Counted from the stretch's first letter, positions 43,430-54,871 are shown. The stretch: 64,000 nt of DNA from Puccinia triticina (GCF_026914185.1 NC_070571.1:1798001-1862000), one strand, 5' to 3'. Numbers and translations: made by a program. The notes: a model not told the origin generated them from the sequence alone.

Positions 43430-44030
43430 GCGGACGCACTTTTAAGGTTTTTCGCCGAAAAACCTTTGAAGTGAGGGTTCTCACTTGGAGGACCTCCGAA
43501 GTCGCCGTCCTTCGGATGATCTTTGAAGAAAATCCGAAGATTTTCCAAAGGTGGGGCAAAAACTTCGAATGACATTCGAAGGTGACAGAAATATCCGTCC
43601 GACCACCGGGTTGGACCGGATAAAACCTTATTTTTTGACATCTCACTCTACTCCGAAGTCCATTGGGAGGAAGGACCCTCCCCTCCCAATATTCTTCGGA
43701 GGACCTTCGAATGCCTGTGACTTTGAAGGATCTTCGGAGGTGGAGCCCTCCCCTCCCAATATTCTTCGGAGGACCTCCGGAGGACCTTCGAATGCCTGTG
43801 ACTTCGAAGGATCTTTGGAGGCGGAGCCCTCCCCTCCCAATATTCTTCGGAGGACCTTTGAATGCCTGTGACTTCGAAGGATCTTCGGAGGCGGAGCCCT
43901 CCCCTCCCAATATTCTTCGGAGGACCTCCGGAGGCCCTTCAAATGCCGGTGACTTCAATGGATCTTCGGAGGCGGAGCCCTCCCCTCCGATTATTTTTTG
44001 ATGGACCTCCGGAGGACCTTCGAATGTCAA
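43430..44030. repeat. TTCGAAGG-type palindromic sequence and ~72/82-bp tandem repeat array
   Basis: Five units beginning GAGCCCTCCCCTCCCAATA, or close variants, start near 43672, 43745, 43826, 43897 and 43976. Spacing alternates between about 72 and 82 bp depending on presence of an extra CTCCGGAGGAC. 43440-43600 is built of related CTTCGAAG words, as is the last 100 bp of the window. The array ends just before the ATG of the next gene and creates long mirror frames on both strands that are not genes. Confidence 0.8.
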
Positions 44031-44035
44031 CCCGT

Positions 44036-44790
44036 TTGATGGAGGCGAGTGGTGCCAACATCCATGGCGAAGGGCATTGCTCACCTGGACCAGTCTCCTC
44101 GACATCCCCCACCAGCTCCCCTCCGCCAACGAAGCCACCGATGTCGTCTCAGCAGGAGGACACCCACCCAACGGTAAGCGGGTAATTTTTTCTTCCCTCC
44201 TTGCTGACAAGAAAGAACTCACGTTGACCACATGATTTGACCCAATAGGCTTGCGAGGAGTCCTGCAACGGGTCGCCGCCTATCGGCCCCCAACAAGACA
44301 ATGTGGCGTTGCAAGAAGAAGACCCCAACCCCCCCCCCGGTGACCAAAACGCAAGTCATTCATGGAGAAGTTCGTCGAACAGACGGACAGGTTCTTCTCC
44401 GGCGACTTTGGTGACAACAACGCCCACTCGCCAAAGGAGGAGCGGTCGTCACGGGTCGATCAACTAGCTTCGTCCGGTTCGTTGGCTCATTTGACTCAAT
44501 CTCCCCCAACACCGAAGCGAGTGAAGACCGACAGTCAACCCAAACCTGCGACCCCAACCCCTCCAACCTCACCACGCGACCTGTCAATGGACCAGTATCT
44601 CGAATTGTGCCACATCGAGGCCGAGGACAAGGTGACTCGAGCTGTGATCGAGAATCATTCACTCTACCACTGGTCTATCTTCAAGACCACCTCTGTCAAG
44701 ACCCTCTGCGACCTCGGGATGCGCTACAGGCCTGCGGTTTTGCTTACAGACGGCGTCCCCGAGGCCATGAAACGACTCAACCAGACCTGA
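44036..44790 (+). CDS. Protein of unknown function, probable multicopy family, possible frameshift
   Basis: Exon 1 starts ATGGAGGCGAGTGG (about 44037) and is Ser/Pro/Thr-rich. A GTAAGC...CCAATAG intron (about 44173-44249) leads to a second exon with ACEESCNGSPP. After a run of C (about 44331-44340) the frame changes. The main open part is 44362-44790, with SLAHLTQSPPTPKRVK, then a structured-looking C-terminus DQYLELCHIEAEDKVTRAVI and LCDLGMRYRPAVLL. Either the poly-C run carries an indel or another small intron is present. No domain is recognised; the C-terminal ~65 residues look like a small helical (SAM-like) domain, which is only an impression. No membrane segment or signal peptide. Confidence 0.5.
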
Positions 44791-45234
44791 TGTGTTCCCT
44801 CCCGCACCTGCCACCTCCCCCACTCCTCACTTGTTTGTTTAAATTGACCTGTTACCCCTACCCCTGTGACCCACCCCCTGCAATTCCTCTTTGGTCCCAT
44901 AAGCTCATGCCCCTACCAATCCTTCTCTCTCTTGGTTTGACCTGCAATCTCCTGCAAGCTGATGCAATGTCTGTGTCTTATTTATTGTTTTCTTGTGATT
45001 TAATCTGATGGGAATATCATGCTTATACAATTTCCCTCTGAAGAATACTTATCCAAATTACCTCTGATGAAAAATAAAGAAGTCAACAAAAAAAAACTAA
45101 GTTCAATTGGGCTATACTGCACATAACTCAACAAGCATGCAGACTTGCTTGCACAACAATGATGGAGAGAAATTCCCAAGCTAGCTTCATAAATAATGAT
45201 TGACATAAAACATGCTACACCCATTAATGAAATG
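44791..45234. other. 3' flank up to the Gypsy insertion site, no gene
   Basis: AT-rich. Ends in the target site TATGT (45235-45239) of the Gypsy element. Confidence 0.45.
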
Positions 45235-45239
45235 TATGT

Positions 45240-46209
45240 TGTGAGCCTGAGTATCTATAGTGACAGCAGGACACAAGAAATGGGGGGGCAATAGTTGGAT
45301 TTCTTGGGATAAAGAAATTACAACTATAAAAGAAAAAGAGAGAAAGAGAGAGAGAAACCAAGCAGGATAAGAAGGAAGAGAAGTACTAGGTTATTCTAGT
45401 GGGAATGCACGTCCACTGGCAATGCTACTCTTCAGAAGAGTGCTGCTAATCTGTGCAAGAAGTGCTACAGCTTCCTCTCAGGAGGGTATCTGGATTAGAT
45501 AAGTCTTAATCCAGCCACAGTTTTTTAGACTTCTCTCTGGACAGTCAAGGTTCTTAAAGGGAAACCTGAGGGACAGCCCTGAACCTAGATTTTGAGGCAA
45601 AGGCCTGATGATAAGAAGGGACAGCCCTGTAATCAAGATGGAGGCAAAGGCCTATAGATTTGGAGGGACAGCCCTGTGATCAAGGAGGAAGCAAAGCAAG
45701 AAGAAAAGGCAGATCAAGCAAGACACAGAGTTGTACCTCTGAGATAATCAAGGTTCAGTGAAAGAGGTTACTTACTGTCAATATCCTAGGCGCCTGTGAC
45801 GGTAGGTATACTGGGAGTAGAGTAGGCTCTTTGGTGGTGATCCTGGGGTTATCTGGGTGGTGGTTCTGGTGTGCTGAAGTCTGTAGATCCGCCTCAGGCA
45901 AGGGGGATCCTGACTACGAAAATTTTCACAGTTTGCTTATGTAATTTACATATGTACATGTGGTTTGGCGCGCCTGGTAGCGCTGACACGTCACAACTGC
46001 GCAAGGGCGCCATAACTCAGTAACTCAGGGAAGGAGTATAGTTACAAGGAATTGATAAGTTGTAACTAGGGTTAAAATTGCATGAGGAAACAGAATATGA
46101 AGTCAAAACAAGGTTATCTCTTAAGATGAAAAAGATATAAAGTAATTTATATGTAACAAAGGTAGAACAGGCAGCTTTTAGGTCAGCTGTGATGACTCTA
46201 AGGCTGACA
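45240..46209 (-). repeat. 3' LTR of the Gypsy element
   Basis: 970 bp, TGTGAGCC...GGCTGACA on the plus strand. Contains a direct repeat series GGGACAGCCCTG...AGGCAAAGGCC (three copies, 45570-45690) that could be regulatory. Confidence 0.95.
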
Positions 46210-46246
46210 TTCCCTACCACCAAAAGGGTTGGATTTCTGTAAGAAA

Positions 46247-49200
46247 TTAAACCACAGGGTTAGACCTCTTCTCACTTCTGAATTTCCTGAGAAGGATAGC
46301 AGAGTCTGGGATGTCTTTCTCAAGGAGCCATTCATCATGATCAGCACTCATACCTTTGTATCTAGCTAAGTACATCATAACATCTCTGTTTTCCACTCTC
46401 AATCTCTTGTCTCTGAGAATCTTTTGTATGACTTTACTCTGAGGGGTCTTATCCATGGGGGGAATGACAACTTTGACTTTCTGTCTCAAAGGGAACTTGT
46501 CTGGATTGGGGTCTTTGTATGGTTTCACCAAGCTGACAGGAAATGTGGGATGTTTCCTGCTAAACTCTTCAGTCAGTATCACTTCTACAGCATTCTTCCC
46601 ATGTAAAGCTTTTACAAGGAATGGTCCAGTGAAGGAGTCTCTCATCTTCTTAGGGCCAGACAGGTTGTTGAAGTTTGCTGTGGATATTAGGACTTTATCA
46701 CCAACTTTAAAAGATGGTTCTTTGTGACTCTTGTCCCATCTCTCTTTGTTGTAAGATGTAGCTTCTGTTATGCATTGCTCAGCATGTTTTCTAGCTTTCT
46801 CAAAGATCTTTCCATAGGCAAGAGCAGTAGGATGAATGTCTACAGAGTCTTGCTTCAAGAAATTCCTGGGAAGGTTTGGGATCCAGCCTTTTTCCAGGAT
46901 GGCAGGAGGTTTTCCAGTGGTTGAATGTATGCTGGTGCAATATGCTAGCTCAAGGATTGGTAGAAGTGAAACCCAATCATGAGTGTAACCATCATTGTCT
47001 TTGAATTCTAGACCATATGCACAAAACCTCCTGATCATATCTTCAAGTGTTTGAATCATCCTTTCAGCTAATCCATCAGTTTGAGGGTGGTAAGCAGTGG
47101 AGAAAGAGAGTTTTGTTCCTAACATACTATGTAAACCAGTCCAGAATTCAGATGTGAACTTAGGGTCTCTATCAGAGATGATGATTCTGGGGATGCCAGT
47201 CCTAGGCATTACTCTGTTCCAAAACAGAATGGCAGTGTCCATGGCAGAGTCATCCTTGAAGCAGGGTACAAATATAGGGGTCTTAGAGTATCTGTCCACT
47301 ATTACCAGACAAGCATTGAAACTAGCAGCTCCTCCAGGGGACAAGGAAGTTACCCAATCCATGTTAATAACATCCCATGGTTTTGAAGGTTCCTCAATTT
47401 TCATGAGCAGTCCAAATCTTTTGCCTGTGGCTTTATTTGCTTTCTGGCATCTATCACAGGAAGAGCAGTATTCACTAGTGTCTTGTCTCCAGTTATCCCA
47501 CCAAGCAGTATCAGCTACTTTTTCTAAAGTCCTATCTTCAGAAAGATGACCAGAGTAGACACTGTCATGGCATTCATGCAAGATGGTGTTGATACTTTCT
47601 TTGTCAGCTAGGACTAGGACAGAGTTGTGTTTCTCTCTGAAGTAGATGAGGCCATCAAATATAGAGAATCTTCCTTCATCATATAGCTTTCTCCAAGGAT
47701 CTTGTAAGGAATTTTTTAGCTGGGCATCTTTAGCATCTTTCAACAAAAGTTCAGACAATATGGTAGTGTTCTTGTCCTGCTTGTAGCCTTCTCTCACTGA
47801 GTCAAAGAACTCATTCTTGAAAGTAGAGACATGTATGCCCATGATGGGGAATCTATCATCATCCTTGTCTTCTGGGTCATAAGCAGGGTTACTAGGATCA
47901 TTTGGTAAAGCCCACCTGCTCAGTCCATCAGCATTCTTGTGAATATTCCCATCTCTGTGGATTATGGTCATATTGCCTCTGTATTCCTGAATAGCAATCT
48001 GCCACCTGAGCATATGTCTGTTGGGAGTCTTCATGTTCAGCAGTGATCTCAAAGCTGTGCAGTCTGTTACAACATGAAAGACACTGCCATCTAAGTAGTA
48101 ATGGAGTTTTTCCAGGGCCCAAACCAGACATAAGCATTCAAGTTGACTAGCACCATATCTTGTTTCACTGTCCTTCAGTTGTCTGGATATGAAAACAATG
48201 GGTCCTTCTTTTCTCACTCCCTCAATGACTTGGACTTGATGTAAAGCAGCACCTAGACCAGTCATGCTAGCATCTACATATAGTGTGAAGGGATGGGCCC
48301 AGTCAGGAAACAGTAGCAATGGAGCTGTGGTCAGTTTCTCTTTTAACAAGTTGTAGGCTACTATTCTATGATGAGTCATCTCATATATGACATCAATCCT
48401 TGTCAGTTCAGTCAGAGGTTTTGCTATCTCTGCAAACTTCTCAATGTGTTGTCTGTAGTAACCAGCAAAACCAAGAAATGATTGCATTTCTTTCCTACTA
48501 CTAGGCACAGGCTTTTGGAGGACAGCAGCTACTTTATTCTGGTCTATTCCTATGGCAATACCAGACACAAGATGGCCTAGAGCTTTGATCTGATCAAATC
48601 CAAAGTTACACTTCTTCAAGGAGATTTTCATGTTCATGTTAATGACAACTTTCAGGATCCTGTCTATCCTACTGAGGTGTTCCTCCCAGGTGTTTGACAT
48701 AATGATGATATCATCAATGTAGATAATGACCCACTTCTCATCAATTTCCTTTCTGAATTCAATGTCCATCATTCTCTGGAAATGAGAGGGGGCATTTTTG
48801 ATCCCAAAGGGCATTCTCAGGTACTCATAGATTCCTTTGTGCATGATAATCCTGAGTAGATGTCTGGAATCTTCTGCAATGACATTCTGGTGAAAACCTT
48901 TGAGTACATCCATGCTAGTCAGATATTTAGCTTTGGCCAGGTTGTTCAGAGTCTCACAGATCTTAGGAATGGGGTATCTGTCTGAAGCAGTGTAGGAATT
49001 CAAAGCTCTGAAGTCTCCTACCATTCTGGACTTTCCATTGTGCCAGGCAATGATTACAGGAGTAGTGATCTCAACTACTTCATTATGACCAACTTTCCTT
49101 AGAACATTCAGGTTTACTAGCTCTTCAATGTGTTGCTCAAGAGCTTCTCTGCTTTTGGGGCTGGCAGGATAAGGAGGTCTTCTGAGGAGAGGAGGATAGG

Positions 49201-52200
49201 GTCTCTCAGTTGTCAGCTTGATATGAACTTCATGACCTTTAATGGCACCAAGGGGCTGGTTGGTGTTGGAGAAGGCAAAGTTGTTATTGTAGAGGACTTC
49301 AAACAGCTTCTCTTTTTGCTCAATAGTCAACTTATCACTGAACTTGGCTTCACAGAGTTCTTCTATAATAAATTTCTGCAGTTGAGGATGGGACTTCTTT
49401 ACAGCAGAAATTTCATTGGAAGGGCTCATTTTCTCCAGATGATGAGACTTAAAGCTGAATTTCTTCCTCTTGTTCTCATTCCCAATGGTAAAGAATCTCT
49501 CTTTGCTGTTTGTGATGTCAAAGCCATAAAGAGACATGTAATCATTTCCAAGGATAAGATAGTTAATTCTTGCATTTCTCATGACTACAAATTCTGCTAG
49601 AATTCTAATGGAACCTTTAGTGTGAGGAAAAATCAAAGCCATTTCTATTATGCCCATGGGCTGTAATTGGTCACTACAGCTGTGAAATTTAGCATGGTTA
49701 ATTGGCATGAGCTTATTTTCCCATTCTGGTAATATAGAATCTAGCAATTTGTTGCTGATGATTGAGCAAGAGGCTCCACTATCAAGAAGACATGATTGTT
49801 CTCTGGATTCAATGAGGACAGTAGTAAGATTTGCTTTTCCAGTAAGATGAGCTTTTCCTCTATCAGGCTTACATTTCATCAGTCTAGCATCTTCTATGTG
49901 GGAAGACTGACAGGATTTGTCCCAGGTCTGAGGTTGATGAGTTTCAGCTTGAATTTCAGCAATGGAGAAATCTTGGTTTATTTCACACTCTACAGCATGT
50001 GCTCCAAAGTCAAAATCAACTAAGGGATCATAATTGGCACCATTTCCATTGTCCATGGCAAGAATCATGTGATTGGTTCTATGATTCTCTTCTTCTTCAT
50101 CTAGTTCTGATTCAGATTTATGTGGTTCACCTTGATCTTCTCCATTGTCACTCTTGGGATCATCATCATCATCCATTCCTACATTATTGATCCTGTTCTT
50201 CTTCTTAGGGCATTCCCTGGAGAAGTGGCCAGTTTGTTTACAGAAATGGCATATAAGTTTTTCTTTCTCAGGGGCAGAGACAGGATTCTTTTTGGTAGAG
50301 GAGTCAGTTGGCTTATCAGTTTTCTCAGGGGCAGGATTGCTTCTCCATTGGGATCTGTTTGGAGTGTTATAATTGTTTGTCACAGGCTTGTTCCTTTTCA
50401 TGACTCTGTCTATGACCTCTTCAGCAATTATAACCATATCCTCAAAACTCATTTCAGTGGCATCTCTTTTGTATCTGCTTTTAATAGCATGCTCAAGGTT
50501 TGGAGGGCACTGCTTTAAGATTTTCTCACAAATAAGATACTGATTGAGTTCAGGTTGATAAGCTTTCAGTCTTTCTCTCTGATTACCAAACCATTTGTGG
50601 ATTTTCCTCCCATCATAGGTGAAGTGATCATTCTCAAACTCTTGTTGCATTTTCCATTTCCAGTTCTCAGTGCCAAACTTATTTCTGATGGCATTCTTCC
50701 ACCAAGCCCAAGATTTGTTTCCATATTCATCTCTAATGCCTAGGTACCAATTCCTTGCGGTGTCAGTTAACAAGATTGTTAATCTACTGATTATCATGTT
50801 ATCCAGCATCAAGTAGTCTCTGACTAGGATATCAGTATTTTTAATCCAAAGCTCATGATTGTAAGGCAATTCTCCAGAGAATTTCTCCCAGTCTCCATTT
50901 TTGGGGATACTTTTCCACAGTTCTTTCCTCATTTCAAAGTCTATTGCTCCATGATCAATGTAGGGGAATTCCTCTTGGGTCTTAGCGTCAGGAGTATTGC
51001 TAGCAGGTTTAGGAAAGCTATCTCTTGGTGGTCTCTGGGGTTCAGGAGTAGGAACAGGAGGAGGTGGTCTGTGTTCATGTTGTTGCTCATGGTGGACATT
51101 CTGGAAGGGATTATTGTATAAGAGATGAGGGGGATGGTCTCTGTCATCTGGTATTAACACTGAATCCAGCTTTGAGCTCACAGTGTTTACTACAGAAGAT
51201 ATGTCACTGAATCTTCTCTTAGATTGTTCAAATCTGTTGTGCTCATTGGCATGAAGGTCATTGATCTGATTACCAATGGAAGTAAGATTGTTGCTCACTT
51301 TCTCTTCAAAATCTTTCAGATTTTGGCCAATTGTATCCATGTTAGAATGACATTGTGATTCATTTACCAGAATCAAATCTTGAACAGTCTCAAACTTATC
51401 ATCTATGTGTTTCTTCAGTTGTTCTAACACATTGTTATTCACTGTGGACTTCTCTCTGGCACTTTCACCTATGTTGTTCAGGATTTGATCAAGCAAAAAG
51501 GGAATGAATTCATTTTTAAACAGATCAAGAATGGAATGATTCAGGACATCTTTAAAATTGCTGACACAAGATTCAAGAAGAGTACCAGGGATGGTTTCAA
51601 CAGTACCAGATAATTCAGAGAGAAATTTAGAGAACAAGACTTGTAATTTTTCTTCTAGAAACAAAGGACCATTTCGAGACATTTCAGAGTTAAGATTATT
51701 TAGAAAAAATTCTCTATTTGAAGGATCAGAGAGGTTATCAATATCTAAACTGAGGCCTAGAGGTGAATCACTGCTTAAGGAACTTTTAGGCAAGGATTCA
51801 TCTAATAGGGGCCTCTCCCTCTGGCTCTCCCGCGTCCATAGCCTCTCCTCACTCCTCTGGTGGCTCTCATTAAGTATTCTCCTATTTCCAGAACTCTCTG
51901 AGTGTCGTCCTGAGGGCGTCTCCAGTTCCTCCCTGATCCTCTCCAGTTGCTTTGAGGATGAGAGGGGTTGTGGCCTGCGAATTCTTGCGGCATTTGAGGA
52001 TAATGGGGTGGATTGTAGCCGCCAGTTTGAAGATGCGGGCTGGGGCGGAATAATTGAACTACCTCCCGCGGTATAGAAGCTGGTGGCGGCCTCACTTGGA
52101 GCGTCTGCGGCGGTGGCGGCGGCGGCAAGGGAGTTCCTTGATAGTGTTGGCTCTCTAGGCGCGGCTGGGATTGAGGCTGCTGTTGAAACTGAGCCTGGTT

Positions 52201-53026
52201 GGAGGGGATAGGACCCTGGAACTCCTGCGCTATAGCTCGTAGCTGAGAACCCGTGGGTTCTGGCGTTGGCGTCGCTAGAATGGGTTGCTGGCTGGCGTGC
52301 GGCACTAAAGCTAGCTGCGAATGAGGCCGGGATACTTGCGCCGTGGAGTTCTGCGGACCTAGGCCGTTGTTCTGGTTCATTAGAGAAACTTCCAGGTTGT
52401 GTAGCTCGTCTCTGGGTATCCATTCTTGACAGAGACGGATACCGTCTTTCCTCCCAACCAATTCTATTATCATTTCCTGCGTCATAGATGCTTGGGAGAG
52501 GAGGCGCCTCATGGTTAACGTGTTCTGCGCCTCCCTGGCGCGGACAAATAGGTCGAACTGTTCGTTGAACATGCTGATGAGGCTGGAGAGCTCTTCCTCT
52601 TCCGGGATAAGGTCCATGGGACCGGAGGACTCCTCCCGTCGAGGGCTCTGAGTGTACGGAAGGAGGGCTAGATTGGGCGGCGCCGTGGATCTCATGCCCT
52701 CTGGGTTGATAGGCTGGGAGGGCGGTTGACTCGTCGGAGGAAGGTTCACCGTCAAGTCTATCTGTTCCCTGTCGATAGGCCGCGGAACCGGCGTGGATCT
52801 GCTCGACGCTAGGGCTATGGAAGTTTCCCTCGGCTGGTATAGGGCCGGAGGGATCCCGGTATCTGGGGGGAGCGGCTCCTCTTCCGGGAGCTTGAGGAAA
52901 TCCTCTTGCAGTTCCGGCAAGGCTGCTTCTAGCCCTTCGAAGCCGTTCTTCGGCGGCTGGGCTAAGGCGGTACCGGTGGCGGAGCTCTTCGGAGAGGTCT
53001 CGGCCATTTCTAAGGTGAGGAGGCAT
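46247..53026 (-). CDS. Gypsy Gag-Pol polyprotein, 2259 aa, uninterrupted
   Basis: Single frame for structural and enzymatic proteins of the element. Residues 1-~408 are Ser/Pro/Ala/Arg-rich, low in complexity, and overlap another long frame. Residues ~710-880 are the Gag core ([16 protein letters not shown]...[13 protein letters not shown]). A CCHC zinc knuckle [14 protein letters not shown] lies at ~924-938. The aspartic protease is L-L-D-S-G-A-S (~1080), the RT active site Y-I-D-D (~1435), RNase H YVDASMTG (~1581) to NADGLSRW. Integrase has an HHCC finger (~1817-1856) and a DDE triad in [13 protein letters not shown] and GLAERM (~1886, ~1950, ~1986). The C-terminal [21 protein letters not shown] (in two parts, ~2212-2246) resembles a chromodomain, which in chromoviruses steers integration to modified histones. 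ATG context is weak (C at +4), and the ATG of the overlapping ORF follows 19 nt later. It may instead start at a later Met. Confidence 0.95.
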   Translation of the reverse strand: MPPHLRNGRDLSEELRHRYRLSPAAEERLRRARSSLAGTARGFPQAPGRGAAPPRYRDPSGPIPAEGNFHSPSVEQIHAGSAAYRQGTDRLDGEPSSDESTALPAYQPRGHEIHGAAQSSPPSVHSEPSTGGVLRSHGPYPGRGRALQPHQHVQRTVRPICPRQGGAEHVNHEAPPLPSIYDAGNDNRIGWEERRYPSLSRMDTQRRATQPGSFSNEPEQRPRSAELHGASIPASFAASFSAARQPATHSSDANARTHGFSATSYSAGVPGSYPLQPGSVSTAASIPAAPREPTLSRNSLAAAATAADAPSEAATSFYTAGGSSIIPPQPASSNWRLQSTPLSSNAARIRRPQPLSSSKQLERIREELETPSGRHSESSGNRRILNESHQRSEERLWTRESQRERPLLDESLPKSSLSSDSPLGLSLDIDNLSDPSNREFFLNNLNSEMSRNGPLFLEEKLQVLFSKFLSELSGTVETIPGTLLESCVSNFKDVLNHSILDLFKNEFIPFLLDQILNNIGESAREKSTVNNNVLEQLKKHIDDKFETVQDLILVNESQCHSNMDTIGQNLKDFEEKVSNNLTSIGNQINDLHANEHNRFEQSKRRFSDISSVVNTVSSKLDSVLIPDDRDHPPHLLYNNPFQNVHHEQQHEHRPPPPVPTPEPQRPPRDSFPKPASNTPDAKTQEEFPYIDHGAIDFEMRKELWKSIPKNGDWEKFSGELPYNHELWIKNTDILVRDYLMLDNMIISRLTILLTDTARNWYLGIRDEYGNKSWAWWKNAIRNKFGTENWKWKMQQEFENDHFTYDGRKIHKWFGNQRERLKAYQPELNQYLICEKILKQCPPNLEHAIKSRYKRDATEMSFEDMVIIAEEVIDRVMKRNKPVTNNYNTPNRSQWRSNPAPEKTDKPTDSSTKKNPVSAPEKEKLICHFCKQTGHFSRECPKKKNRINNVGMDDDDDPKSDNGEDQGEPHKSESELDEEEENHRTNHMILAMDNGNGANYDPLVDFDFGAHAVECEINQDFSIAEIQAETHQPQTWDKSCQSSHIEDARLMKCKPDRGKAHLTGKANLTTVLIESREQSCLLDSGASCSIISNKLLDSILPEWENKLMPINHAKFHSCSDQLQPMGIIEMALIFPHTKGSIRILAEFVVMRNARINYLILGNDYMSLYGFDITNSKERFFTIGNENKRKKFSFKSHHLEKMSPSNEISAVKKSHPQLQKFIIEELCEAKFSDKLTIEQKEKLFEVLYNNNFAFSNTNQPLGAIKGHEVHIKLTTERPYPPLLRRPPYPASPKSREALEQHIEELVNLNVLRKVGHNEVVEITTPVIIAWHNGKSRMVGDFRALNSYTASDRYPIPKICETLNNLAKAKYLTSMDVLKGFHQNVIAEDSRHLLRIIMHKGIYEYLRMPFGIKNAPSHFQRMMDIEFRKEIDEKWVIIYIDDIIIMSNTWEEHLSRIDRILKVVINMNMKISLKKCNFGFDQIKALGHLVSGIAIGIDQNKVAAVLQKPVPSSRKEMQSFLGFAGYYRQHIEKFAEIAKPLTELTRIDVIYEMTHHRIVAYNLLKEKLTTAPLLLFPDWAHPFTLYVDASMTGLGAALHQVQVIEGVRKEGPIVFISRQLKDSETRYGASQLECLCLVWALEKLHYYLDGSVFHVVTDCTALRSLLNMKTPNRHMLRWQIAIQEYRGNMTIIHRDGNIHKNADGLSRWALPNDPSNPAYDPEDKDDDRFPIMGIHVSTFKNEFFDSVREGYKQDKNTTILSELLLKDAKDAQLKNSLQDPWRKLYDEGRFSIFDGLIYFREKHNSVLVLADKESINTILHECHDSVYSGHLSEDRTLEKVADTAWWDNWRQDTSEYCSSCDRCQKANKATGKRFGLLMKIEEPSKPWDVINMDWVTSLSPGGAASFNACLVIVDRYSKTPIFVPCFKDDSAMDTAILFWNRVMPRTGIPRIIISDRDPKFTSEFWTGLHSMLGTKLSFSTAYHPQTDGLAERMIQTLEDMIRRFCAYGLEFKDNDGYTHDWVSLLPILELAYCTSIHSTTGKPPAILEKGWIPNLPRNFLKQDSVDIHPTALAYGKIFEKARKHAEQCITEATSYNKERWDKSHKEPSFKVGDKVLISTANFNNLSGPKKMRDSFTGPFLVKALHGKNAVEVILTEEFSRKHPTFPVSLVKPYKDPNPDKFPLRQKVKVVIPPMDKTPQSKVIQKILRDKRLRVENRDVMMYLARYKGMSADHDEWLLEKDIPDSAILLRKFRSEKRSNPVV
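51802..53007 (-). CDS. Overprinted 401-codon ORF within the 5' part of Gypsy Gag-Pol
   Basis: Runs in the frame one base away from Gag-Pol for 1.2 kb without a stop. The ATG is in strong context (GAAATGG). Composition looks like a real protein: an acidic/Pro-rich N-terminus, a helical region [20 protein letters not shown] through [15 protein letters not shown], a Gln/Pro-rich linker, and an Arg-Gly-rich tail ([13 protein letters not shown]) typical of RNA-binding proteins. I infer a nucleic-acid-binding Gag-like or accessory product. It can also be the 3' exon of ORF0: the acceptor TTAG|AA sits two bases upstream of its ATG and the phase fits. No family is recognised. To reach the Gag-Pol frame from this one needs a -1 shift, and I saw no good slippery heptamer near its end. 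Confidence 0.6.
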   Translation of the reverse strand: MAETSPKSSATGTALAQPPKNGFEGLEAALPELQEDFLKLPEEEPLPPDTGIPPALYQPRETSIALASSRSTPVPRPIDREQIDLTVNLPPTSQPPSQPINPEGMRSTAPPNLALLPYTQSPRREESSGPMDLIPEEEELSSLISMFNEQFDLFVRAREAQNTLTMRRLLSQASMTQEMIIELVGRKDGIRLCQEWIPRDELHNLEVSLMNQNNGLGPQNSTAQVSRPHSQLALVPHASQQPILATPTPEPTGSQLRAIAQEFQGPIPSNQAQFQQQPQSQPRLESQHYQGTPLPPPPPPQTLQVRPPPASIPREVVQLFRPSPHLQTGGYNPPHYPQMPQEFAGHNPSHPQSNWRGSGRNWRRPQDDTQRVLEIGEYLMRATRGVRRGYGRGRARGRGPY

Positions 53027-53091
53027 GATGATTATATGTAAGAAAAGAGGGTAATTAAGCGGTAAAAAGGAGGATTAAGGGTTGTTTAAGG

Positions 53092-53598
53092 TTAAATACC
53101 TGAAGATCTGGATTTAGCGGAAATCCTTTTGCTTTTCCTAGTAGTAGAAGACGATTTTTTCTTGTTTTCTTTTGCGCTTGGCTTCGCAGAGGAATTAGAG
53201 GTCCACTCGGCTATGTTAACAGGGGCTACGGTCCTTTTTCGACGAGTTTTCGGCGCTTTTGCGGTAGCAATAGGAGTCCACGCGGTGCTACTAATCAAAT
53301 TTCCGTTACAAGGATTTGCTACTATTTTGTCGTCGTAGTTTTCTTCGTCTGCGCTATTCTGCGCCGTCAAGAATTTTTTTACGGTCAACTGCGGTAATTG
53401 TAGATGAGAAGCAGGAGAATCTTTTGAGCGTACTCCGTTTTTCTCTATCTCCTCTTGATTCGAAGATATGGAGGGTTCTGGGGAGGATAAGTCCGACGAA
53501 GGGGTGAATAGCGGCACGGAGGAGTCGCAATTCTGCACTTTCACGAGTACACAAGACGTAAAAAATTTTTTCAAGGGTTCAGTTAGGAAATTTATCAA
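53092..53598 (-). CDS. ORF0 of the Gypsy element, 168 codons, probably spliced to the overprinted ORF
   Basis: Lies between the 5' LTR and Gag. The N-terminal third begins MINFLTEPLKKFF; the middle is Ser/Asn-rich; the C-terminal part is strongly basic (TRRKRT, then RKSKRISAKSRSS), suggesting nucleic-acid binding or nuclear import. Its last codons contain a donor, TCAG|GTATTT (intron from 53099). An acceptor TTAG at 53012-53010 gives a 90-nt intron and joins residue 166 in frame to the 401-codon ORF, for a 568-aa product. Without splicing it stops at 53092. No homologue is recognised. Confidence 0.55.
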   Translation of the reverse strand: MINFLTEPLKKFFTSCVLVKVQNCDSSVPLFTPSSDLSSPEPSISSNQEEIEKNGVRSKDSPASHLQLPQLTVKKFLTAQNSADEENYDDKIVANPCNGNLISSTAWTPIATAKAPKTRRKRTVAPVNIAEWTSNSSAKPSAKENKKKSSSTTRKSKRISAKSRSSGI

Positions 53599-53785
53599 TA
53601 TAAAAGCAATTTTAGATAATTTTGGGAGAATTTCAGCGTTAGTAGGATATGTAGAAAAATTTTTAAGTGATTTTTTCGAATTTTAAGAGTTTTTTGTTTG
53701 ATTTAGTCAGGATGATCAGTCCTTTGGCTTTATAGCAGTCTAGAATTATGAAAAGGTGAGTAATTTTCCCGATGAGGCCCCCAAT

Positions 53786-54755
53786 TGTGAGCCTGAGTCT
53801 CTATAGTGACAGCAGGACACAAGAAATGGGGGGGCAATAGTTGGATTTCTTGGGATAAAGAAATTACAACTATAAAAGAAAAAGAGAGAAAGAGAGAGAG
53901 AAACCAAGCAGGATAAGAAGGAAGAGAAGTACTAGGTTATTCTAGTGGGAATGCACGTCCACTGGCAATGCTACTCTTCAGAAGAGTGCTGCTAATCTGT
54001 GCAAGAAGTGCTACAGCTTCCTCTCAGGAGGGTATCTGGATTAGATAAGTCTTAATCCAGCCACAGTTTTTTAGACTTCTCTCTGGACAGTCAAGGTTCT
54101 TAAAGGGAAACCTGAGGGACAGCCCTGAACCTAGATTTTAAGGCAAAGGCCTGATGATAAGAAGGGACAGCCCTGTAATCAAGATGGAGGCAAAGGCCTA
54201 TAGATTTGGAGGGACAGCCCTGTGATCAAGGAGGAAGCAAAGCAAGAAGAAAAGGCAGATCAAGCAAGACACAGAGTTGTACCTCTGAGATAATCAAGGT
54301 TCAGTGAAAGAGGTTACTTACTGTCAATATCCTAGGCGCCTGTGACGGTAGGTATACTGGGAGTAGAGTAGGCTCTTTGGTGGTGATCCTGGGGTTATCT
54401 GGGTGGTGGTTCTGGTGTGCTGAAGTCTGTAGATCCGCCTCAGGCAAGGGGGATCCTGACTACGAAAATTTTCACAGTTTGCTTATGTAATTTACATATG
54501 TACATGTGGTTTGGCGCGCCTGGTAGCGCTGACACGTCACAACTGCGCAAGGGCGCCATAACTCAGTAACTCAGGGAAGGAGTATAGTTACAAGGAATTG
54601 ATAAGTTGTAACTAGGGTTAAAATTGCATGAGGAAACAGAATATGAAGTCAAAACAAGGTTATCTCTTAAGATGAAAAAGATATAAAGTAATTTATATGT
54701 AACAAAGGTAGAACAGGCAGCTTTTAGGTCAGCTGTGATGACTCTAAGGCTGACA
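53786..54755 (-). repeat. 5' LTR of the Gypsy element
   Basis: 970 bp, near-identical to 45240-46209. In element orientation it starts TGTCAGCC and ends GGCTCACA and should carry the promoter. No TATA motif is convincing on inspection. Confidence 0.95.
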
Positions 54756-54871
54756 TATGTGGTGAACAGCTACATCCTTTGGATGAAATGGTTGGGGTCC
54801 CTTGTATGAAATGGATGGGGTGAAAAATTCTACATAGTAGAGGAACATCCATTCAAATAAACAAAGACATT

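Larger units (their letters stand above)
45235..54760 (-). mobile_element. Complete, very young Ty3/Gypsy (chromovirus-type) LTR retrotransposon
   Basis: Flanked by a perfect 5-bp target duplication TATGT (45235-45239, 54756-54760). LTRs 45240-46209 and 53786-54755 are both exactly 970 bp, bounded by TG...CA, and differ at only two positions I could find by reading (near 45252 and 45594). The minus-strand order is ORF0, overprinted ORF1, Gag, zinc knuckle, protease, RT, RNase H, integrase and chromodomain-like tail. RT before integrase defines Gypsy. Gag-Pol is uninterrupted. A purine-rich tract GGTGGTAGGGAA just inside the 3' LTR (46210-46222, minus) is the likely polypurine primer. The primer-binding site following the 5' LTR (ATTGGGGGCCTCATC) does not match a tRNA I know. 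The copy looks potentially autonomous. Confidence 0.97.

Noticed and set aside
43404..44231. 275-codon minus-strand frame with repeated EGPPEV/ILGGEGSASEDPSK units
   Set aside because: Simply the tandem DNA repeat read through. Frames exist on both strands, the unit length alternates, and it overlaps the better supported plus-strand gene start.
51780..51860. Programmed -1 frameshift joining the overprinted ORF to Gag-Pol
   Set aside because: Phase would be right, but I found no X-XXY-YYZ slippery heptamer or obvious downstream pseudoknot near the ORF end; the splice and leaky-scanning models need fewer assumptions.
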